Shown in pieces: positions 7,198-12,001 of a stretch of 12,001 nucleotides of DNA. Position numbers and translations under genes: made by a program. The notes beneath the pieces are model-generated. The model was not told the DNA's origin and made no database searches. It saw nothing but the letters and a program-made list of their open reading frames with translations. This stretch comes from Alphaproteobacteria bacterium MarineAlpha9_Bin7 (GTDB taxonomy: Bacteria; Pseudomonadota; Alphaproteobacteria; UBA7887), in assembly GCA_002938115.1 (NCBI GenBank), contig PTKD01000040.1:1-12001 (forward strand). Direction: 5' to 3'. Within the stretch, counting starts at the first letter, position 1. Every line of letters begins with the position of its first letter.

Positions 7198-8148
7198 ATG
7201 CGTAGATTTCGTTTTGTACCCGACAGCGTTAATTTGCCATTCATGTCATGGCGGCGTGTTGCTTTCATATGTTCTTTTGCGTTTATTTCTCTGTCGGTAG
7301 TCCTATTTTTGACACGTGGCCTAAACTACGGAATAGATTTCCGGGGAGGGATTCTAATTGAGGTCAAAACACCCCAGGTAGCTCAGATTGCATCTATGCG
7401 TGACAGCTTGGGAACGCTTGGGTTGGGAGAAATAGCCCTGCAAGAGTTTGGTGCACCGGATGATATTTTAATAAGTGTCGAAATGCAGGAAGGTGGCGAG
7501 AAGGCCCAGCTTGAAGCAGTCTCCCTTGTAAAGGCCCGTTTAGAAGAAGATTTTGGAAACGGCCTTGATTATCGGCGCACGGAATTTGTCGGGCCAAAGG
7601 TAGGAAGTGAATTGATCTCTGCTGGAATTAAGGCAGTGGTTTCTGCTTTGCTGGCGATGATGGTTTACATCTGGTTTCGATTTGAATGGCAGTTTAGTCT
7701 GGGTGCGGTGGCTGCTTTACTGCACGATGTGATATTAACTGTTGGCATGTTTGCTCTTACGGGATTGGAGTTTAATCTGGCGACTGTGGCCGCTATTTTA
7801 TTGATTGTTGGTTACTCCCTAAATGATACTGTGGTGGTGTACGATCGAGTTCGCGAGAATTTACGGAAATACAAAAAGCTTTCGTTGGTTGATCTTCTAG
7901 ACCGAAGCATCAACGACACGTTGTCGCGAACCCTAATGACGTCAATTACGACTATGTTAGCACTAATCTCTCTTTATACATTGGGCGGGGCTGTAATCGC
8001 TGATTTTAGCTTAGCGATGATTTGGGGCGTTTTGGTAGGCACTTATTCTTCAATTTTTATCGCGGCGCCATCGCTAGTTCTCCTAGACCTTAGGCGATCC
8101 GATTCGCCAAAAAGTGACGAATCTACGGGATCGAACACATCTATTTAG
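7198..8148 (+). CDS. secF: Protein translocase subunit SecF
   Basis: SecF is the partner of SecD in the proton-driven SecDF export complex of the inner membrane. From the ATG at 7198 it has 316 residues, close to E. coli SecF (about 323). Helix 1 (about 20-38) is followed by the SecF signature LNYGIDFRGGILIEV (42-56). A short periplasmic domain leads to FVGPKVGSELISAGI (130-144), where the five-helix bundle begins. The second signature, VGYSLNDTVVVYDRVRENLRK (204-224), corresponds to the helix-4 motif of SecD, with Asp210. An upstream in-frame start at 7153 would overlap secD by 40 bp and lacks family support. I prefer 7198, which sits 5 bp after the secD stop codon with a GAGAG just upstream. 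The tail after residue 300 is Ser/Asp-rich. Confidence 0.97.
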   Translation: MRRFRFVPDSVNLPFMSWRRVAFICSFAFISLSVVLFLTRGLNYGIDFRGGILIEVKTPQVAQIASMRDSLGTLGLGEIALQEFGAPDDILISVEMQEGGEKAQLEAVSLVKARLEEDFGNGLDYRRTEFVGPKVGSELISAGIKAVVSALLAMMVYIWFRFEWQFSLGAVAALLHDVILTVGMFALTGLEFNLATVAAILLIVGYSLNDTVVVYDRVRENLRKYKKLSLVDLLDRSINDTLSRTLMTSITTMLALISLYTLGGAVIADFSLAMIWGVLVGTYSSIFIAAPSLVLLDLRRSDSPKSDESTGSNTSI

Positions 8149-8155
8149 GAATAGA

Positions 8156-8533
8156 ATGGATATTACACCGGCGTTATCCTCGGACCGGTTAGTAATTCGC
8201 TCCTATGGTGGGGACGGTTTTAACATCAACGATCGGTACGTTACGGGTTCAATCTTATTGTTTCCTACACACGTTGAGTCTTGGCCGGTGACCGGCCTAG
8301 ACGACCTTAACTCCGATGTTTTTGCACCGGTAGTTGTGGAACGACCCGCAATTGAGATCCTGCTGGTAGGTTGCGGAAAGAATCCCGGGAAATTGGATGA
8401 GGTTCTAAAAGAAAGCTTGCGTCTAGCGAAGATCGTCACTGACGTTATGACCACAGGCGCTGCATGTCGTACATACAACGTACTTGTAGCTGAAGACAGG
8501 CGGGTGGCAGCCGCTCTAATCGCGCTTCAATGA
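8156..8533 (+). CDS. Mth938-like (DUF498) protein, NDUFAF3 homologue
   Basis: This small soluble protein belongs to the Mth938/DUF498 fold family. The human member NDUFAF3 is an assembly factor for respiratory complex I; the bacterial role is not settled. The 125 residues show the family blocks: ITPALSSDRLVIRSYGGDGF near the N terminus (3-22), IEILLVGCGKNP (66-77) and the C-terminal TDVMTTGAACRTYNVLVAEDR (95-115). The start at 8156 is preceded by AGGA (8147-8150), which overlaps the secF stop codon. The frame could extend upstream to 8114, but that would overlap secF and add residues unlike the family. Its stop overlaps the next start as ATGA (8530-8533), implying translational coupling with the following gene. 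Family assignment is firm; involvement in complex I in this organism is inference. Confidence 0.92.
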   Translation: MDITPALSSDRLVIRSYGGDGFNINDRYVTGSILLFPTHVESWPVTGLDDLNSDVFAPVVVERPAIEILLVGCGKNPGKLDEVLKESLRLAKIVTDVMTTGAACRTYNVLVAEDRRVAAALIALQ

Positions 8534-9396
8534 TACTACAGAAACTCAGCAGCAACCGCCCAAAAATAGCTCTCGCTTACTGTTTAGAGCAAGTACGCAA
8601 GTTTGATCACGATCGCTATTTGTGCACCTTGTTTGCACCGGCTTGGTCACGCCCAGCCTTGTGGGCACTGTACGCTTTCAATTTGGAGTTAGCCCGCACT
8701 CCTGAAATGGTTACTCAGCCAACGCTGGGCCAGTTGCGGCTTAATTGGTGGCGCGAAGAATTGGAGGGACTTTTAAAGGGCGAAATTGCTGGGCATATGG
8801 TCATAGAAGCACTAGGGCAAACTTGGCCAGATTTTACAGCAACTCAAAAAGATTTCATGACTCTCATCGACGGGCGAATGCTGGACTTGTCAGACCGACC
8901 TCCCGAGACGCTCGAAGAGCTTGAACGATATTTAGAGGCGACCTCCGCCACGTTAATGCGGCTTTCCCTATACGCACTAAACATCAATGATGCGCGCACA
9001 AAAGTCGCAGGTCGAGAGATTGGCTTGGCTTGGGGTTTTATGGGGTTGATACGAAATTTGCCAATTGGTTCGGTCTCCCGCCGACCATGTATTCCATCTA
9101 CTATTCTTTCGGGGCTAGGTTGCAGCCCCACAGAAAAATTTCTAGGGCCATCTCCGCTGCTAAATCAGGCCGTAAAAAATTTGGCGGATGAGGCTGAGTT
9201 TCATCTTAGAAAAACTCAAACTCTAGTACCTGAGGCGACCAAGGCAGCGCGCGGCGCACTGTCTTTGGGAGCGCTGTTAAGGCTTTATCTTGATCGCCTA
9301 GCCCGTGCTAAATACAACCCCTATGCAGATAACCTACGTGTCAGTGTTTTGCGCCGTCTGTTGGCTCTAGGGATGGCGTGGTGTCAAAGATACTGA
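8530..9396 (+). CDS. Squalene/phytoene synthase-fold protein, NDUFAF6 homologue
   Basis: The protein has the all-helical trans-prenyl synthase fold of squalene and phytoene synthases but resembles the mitochondrial complex I assembly factor NDUFAF6. The 288 residues include DRYLCTLFAPAWSRPALWAL (28-47), YAFNLELARTPEMV (48-61), LGQLRLNWWREELEGL (66-81) and GLAWGFMGLIRNLP (165-178). In active synthases the two Asp-rich motifs bind Mg-diphosphate at the sites aligned with 50-60 and 165-178. Here they read NLELARTPEM and a stretch with no Asp, so prenyl condensation is unlikely. NDUFAF6 shows the same kind of change and similar neighbouring motifs. The gene starts inside the stop codon of the NDUFAF3-like gene (ATGA) and ends the yajC-secD-secF operon, converging with trmFO with 21 bp between stop codons. 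Automatic annotation as a terpenoid or hopanoid enzyme would probably mislead. Confidence 0.9.
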   Translation: MILQKLSSNRPKIALAYCLEQVRKFDHDRYLCTLFAPAWSRPALWALYAFNLELARTPEMVTQPTLGQLRLNWWREELEGLLKGEIAGHMVIEALGQTWPDFTATQKDFMTLIDGRMLDLSDRPPETLEELERYLEATSATLMRLSLYALNINDARTKVAGREIGLAWGFMGLIRNLPIGSVSRRPCIPSTILSGLGCSPTEKFLGPSPLLNQAVKNLADEAEFHLRKTQTLVPEATKAARGALSLGALLRLYLDRLARAKYNPYADNLRVSVLRRLLALGMAWCQRY

Positions 9397-9417
9397 ATTT
9401 TTACTCCCGACCACTTG

Positions 9418-10764
9418 TTACCCCTGTTCCTTGAGCCAGATGTCGAGATCCGCCAGAGCCCGCTGGCACATTTGTGGTCTACGTTGGGTACGTCGTACTT
9501 TGTCACTCAACGGGGGAAATAAACCAAAATTTACGTTCATTGGTTGGAATGTGGCGCTGCTGCCCCGGGTAGAAACGTGGCTGAGAAGTGCTCCCAAAGA
9601 AGTTGTGCTGGGAGGGGGTGCGGACGTTTGGCCTAGTTTCTCCCGGGATGCAAAACGTCCTGCCAACAGCCCCATCGCGGCACTTTCTACATAACCCTCT
9701 ACTCCCACAAGCTGCCCTGCAAAGCGCAATCGTAGATCAGTCCTAAGTCTTAGGAAGGGATCTAGCAAAGCGGGAGAATTGAGAAAAGTGTTGCGATGTA
9801 TTCCGCCTAGTCGCGCAAATTTAGCGTGCTCAAGGCCTGGAATCATTCGGAAAATTCGTTTTTGTTCGCCGTAGGTCAGCTTGGTCTGAAATCCTACGAT
9901 GTTGTAAAGAGTGGCAAGCGAATTATCTTGGCGAAGCTGAACCACGGCGTGGGGTTTTTCTTTCGTATGAGGATTGGTAAGGCCGACCGGCTTCATCGGT
10001 CCAAACCGTAAAGTTTCGGCCCCCCGCTCTGCCATCACTTCTATGGGCAGGCAAGCCTCGAAATAGGGTGTGTCTCTTTCCCACTCGCGAAACTCAATCT
10101 TGTCGCCGGATAGTAGCTCAGCTACGAAAATCTCGTAGTCGGTCTTATTGAGCGGGCAGTTGATATAAGCTGCTGCATCTCCTGCCGGACCGGTTTTATC
10201 ATAACGAGATTGAAACCAAGCTTTAGAAAGATCAACACTGTCTTTGTACAAGATCGGCGCAATTGCATCGAAGAAAGCTAAATGATCCTCTCCCGTGAGA
10301 TTGTTAATCGATTCTGCGAGATTGTTGGATGTCAAGGGACCGCTCGCGATGATTACCGAATCCCAGGAGTCAGGTGGAATATTTTTTATCTCACCTCTTT
10401 CGATGGTTATAAGGGGGTCGGATGTCAGGGCTTGTTCAACCGCATGCGCGAACATTTGTCGGTCTACCGCAAGTGCTCCGCCAGCCGGGACTTGATGGAT
10501 GTCACCACAAGACATGATCAAAGAATTACAACGCCGCATTTCCTCGTGCAGCAATCCGACCGCATTGTTAGTGGCGTCGTCGGAGCGAAATGAATTGGAG
10601 CATACTAACTCGGCGAGACAAGCAGTGTGGTGTGCATCAGTGGATTGAATCGGGCGCATTTCATGAACGACAACTGGCAGACCGGATTGAGATATTTGCC
10701 AAGCCGCTTCGCACCCTGCGAGACCTCCGCCGATTACATGAATGGGGGTTGTAACTTGGTTCAT
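9418..10764 (-). CDS. trmFO: tRNA uracil-54 C5-methyltransferase TrmFO (folate/FAD-dependent)
   Basis: TrmFO makes ribothymidine at position 54 of the tRNA T-loop, using methylenetetrahydrofolate as carbon donor and FADH2 as reductant. The 448 residues fit the family. The FAD-binding dinucleotide loop is HVIGGGLAGCEAAW (9-22), followed by VVHEMRP (32-38) and the catalytic-cysteine block ELVCSNSFRSDD (52-63, Cys55). The second conserved cysteine is Cys238 in FEACLPIEVMAERG (235-248). Further signatures are RFGPMKPVGL (253-262), YNIVGFQTKLTYGEQ (287-301) and AGQLVGVEGYVESAAMG (349-365). The ATG at 10764 starts directly before the FAD loop, as expected. I see no clear ribosome binding site, and the gene lies 69 bp downstream of the dehydrogenase on the same strand, so it may be co-transcribed. 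Confidence 0.97.
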   Translation of the reverse strand: MNQVTTPIHVIGGGLAGCEAAWQISQSGLPVVVHEMRPIQSTDAHHTACLAELVCSNSFRSDDATNNAVGLLHEEMRRCNSLIMSCGDIHQVPAGGALAVDRQMFAHAVEQALTSDPLITIERGEIKNIPPDSWDSVIIASGPLTSNNLAESINNLTGEDHLAFFDAIAPILYKDSVDLSKAWFQSRYDKTGPAGDAAAYINCPLNKTDYEIFVAELLSGDKIEFREWERDTPYFEACLPIEVMAERGAETLRFGPMKPVGLTNPHTKEKPHAVVQLRQDNSLATLYNIVGFQTKLTYGEQKRIFRMIPGLEHAKFARLGGIHRNTFLNSPALLDPFLRLRTDLRLRFAGQLVGVEGYVESAAMGLLAGRFASREKLGQTSAPPPSTTSLGALLSHVSTRGSSATFQPMNVNFGLFPPLSDKVRRTQRRPQMCQRALADLDIWLKEQG

Positions 10765-10833
10765 TATCGTAGCTTTGAGAGCATTTCTGTGATTGGGGAG
10801 GCTAAAATGACCCGACTGGGCCGCGCTAAATCT

Positions 10834-12001
10834 CTAGTCCCATGGGTAATTTGATGGGTAGGTTGGGGCCGCACTTTTACGCCTCAAATGGCGCCTTCCG
10901 ATGTCGGCGGTGCGTCGAACGCCCAGTAGACTCATATTTCGTTCAACCTCATCTGCGAATATTTTTAAAGCTCGAGCAACCCCGGCTTCGCCGCCAGCCG
11001 CCAATCCGTACAAATATGGCCGACCGGTCATACATGCCTGCGCCCCAAGGCCCAGGGCCTTAATTATGTCCGTTCCGCGGCGAATGCCACCATCAACAAT
11101 AATGTCTGCTCGTCCTGCAACTGCGTCGACGATATCCGGTAACACGTTAACCGGCGCAGCGGCGTGGTCTAATTGGCGACCACCATGATTCGAGACAACA
11201 ATTCCACTGGCACCAATTTCAACCGCGCGCAAGGCGTCTTCCGGGCTCAATATTCCTTTAATAGCGAATGGACCGTTCCACTCACGGATCATCCAGGCAG
11301 CATCGTCCCACGTTACCGAGCGGTCAAACTGTCTATTGATGTAGGCGGCTTGCGAATTGAGATCTCCCACGTTGTCTCCCATTTTATCCTTAACGTTTGC
11401 CAGCTGCGGTTGGCCTTGCGTGATAAGATTAAACCACCAAAGAGGATGGGAGATTAAATCGAACGCGAGCTTACGAGTGAGACGAATTGGTGTGGTCATT
11501 CCATTGTATAGATCACGTTGGCGATTGCCATATACCTGGACGTCAACGGTTAGGCAAAGGGCCTGATAATTTGCTGCGCGGGCGCGTGCAATAAATTCAC
11601 GTACAAGTCCACGGTCTTTCCATACATATATTTGGAACCATTTGGGCCCATCTGTAAGTGCGCCAATTTCTTCGATTGAGACGCTGGAGCCTGAGGACAG
11701 CGAATACGTGAGTCCGGCGTGAGCTGCCGCGGTGGCCACGGCTCTTTCCCCTTGAGGGTGAAAAAGGCGGCTCAATCCGGTCGGAGCTAAAATTAGTGGC
11801 AGCGGCATTCTTTGGCCCATAACTGTCGTCGTCATGTCTATATCCGAGACGTCCGTCAGTACCTCTGGCAAAAGGTCATATTGTCCGAAGCTGGCACTGT
11901 TGTCTCGCATACTAATTTCATCCTCAGCAGCTCCATCCAAAAAATCGAATACAACACGTGGTACGCTTTTCTGAGCAGCGACGCGCAGATCACAAATGTC
12001 G
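10834..12001 (-). CDS. FMN-dependent alpha-hydroxy-acid dehydrogenase (L-lactate dehydrogenase-like), partial
   Basis: This flavoenzyme family oxidises L-2-hydroxy acids such as L-lactate, glycolate or mandelate to 2-oxo acids. Bacterial LldD-type members pass electrons to the respiratory chain. The frame remains open to the right edge, so the N terminus is missing; 388 residues are visible. A TTG at 11938-11940 is not the start, because family sequence (PRVVFDFLDGAAEDE) runs through it. Active-site blocks, numbered from the edge, are ILAPTGL (70-76), WFQIYV (121-126, Tyr125), LTVDVQ (150-155, Asp153), Arg162 in NRQRD, IKG (Lys248), SNHGGRQLD (270-278, catalytic His272, Arg275) and VDGGIRRGTD (302-311), followed by the FMN phosphate region MTGRPYLYGLA. 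The residue aligned with Tyr24 of glycolate oxidase is Phe20 here. The exact substrate cannot be decided; lldD is one option. Confidence 0.92.
   Translation of the reverse strand, partial: DICDLRVAAQKSVPRVVFDFLDGAAEDEISMRDNSASFGQYDLLPEVLTDVSDIDMTTTVMGQRMPLPLILAPTGLSRLFHPQGERAVATAAAHAGLTYSLSSGSSVSIEEIGALTDGPKWFQIYVWKDRGLVREFIARARAANYQALCLTVDVQVYGNRQRDLYNGMTTPIRLTRKLAFDLISHPLWWFNLITQGQPQLANVKDKMGDNVGDLNSQAAYINRQFDRSVTWDDAAWMIREWNGPFAIKGILSPEDALRAVEIGASGIVVSNHGGRQLDHAAAPVNVLPDIVDAVAGRADIIVDGGIRRGTDIIKALGLGAQACMTGRPYLYGLAAGGEAGVARALKIFADEVERNMSLLGVRRTADIGRRHLRRKSAAPTYPSNYPWD

Noticed and set aside
8530..9396. Hopanoid or carotenoid synthase (HpnC/CrtB)
   Set aside because: The catalytic Asp motifs are absent, no isoprenoid genes are nearby, and the motif pattern and neighbour gene fit NDUFAF6.
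9378..9414. GTGGT/ACCAC inverted repeat at the convergent end with trmFO
   Set aside because: Five pairs with a 27-base loop; expected by chance and not a usable terminator.
10812..10820. Small hairpin (CCC-GAC-TGGG region) between the dehydrogenase and trmFO
   Set aside because: Only about three G-C pairs and no proper T-run; not enough to call a terminator between the two - strand genes.
11938..11940. TTG as the start codon of the FMN dehydrogenase
   Set aside because: Recognisable family sequence continues upstream in frame to the window edge, so the codon is internal Leu and the gene is truncated.

Overview
The window looks like a chromosomal housekeeping segment of an alphaproteobacterium. 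Three things point that way. One is the gene string tatC-serS-surE-pcm-nlpD. Another is a yajC-secD-secF operon followed by homologues of two mitochondrial complex I assembly factors. The third is a lone DUF815-type ATPase between these two blocks. Base composition is moderate rather than GC-rich, so a marine or Rhodospirillales-like lineage is possible, but that is a guess. I see no mobile element, CRISPR array, tRNA or rRNA. Coding density is very high: no gene-free stretch exceeds about 160 bases.

Layout. On the + strand, from the left edge to 4180, there are five co-directional genes with short gaps: tatC (cut at its 5' end), serS, surE, pcm and an nlpD-like LysM/M23 lipoprotein. From 5053 down to 4190 on the - strand lies a DUF815 P-loop ATPase, convergent with nlpD (9 bp between stop codons) and divergent from yajC. 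From 5210 to 9396 on the + strand is a second operon: yajC, secD, secF, an Mth938/DUF498 protein (NDUFAF3-like) and a squalene/phytoene-synthase-fold protein (NDUFAF6-like). The last two overlap by ATGA. From 12001 down to 9418 on the - strand are an FMN-dependent alpha-hydroxy-acid dehydrogenase (cut by the right edge) and, downstream of it, trmFO.

The genes fall into envelope and protein-export functions (TatC, YajC, SecD, SecF, NlpD-like), translation and tRNA maturation (SerRS, TrmFO), protein repair and nucleotide salvage (Pcm, SurE), respiration-related functions (the two assembly-factor homologues and the lactate/alpha-hydroxy-acid dehydrogenase) and an AAA-like ATPase of unknown role.

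I find no clearly new system. The most interesting point is the coupled NDUFAF3-like/NDUFAF6-like pair on the end of the secDF operon, where the synthase-like member has lost the Asp-rich motifs needed for prenyl-synthase chemistry.
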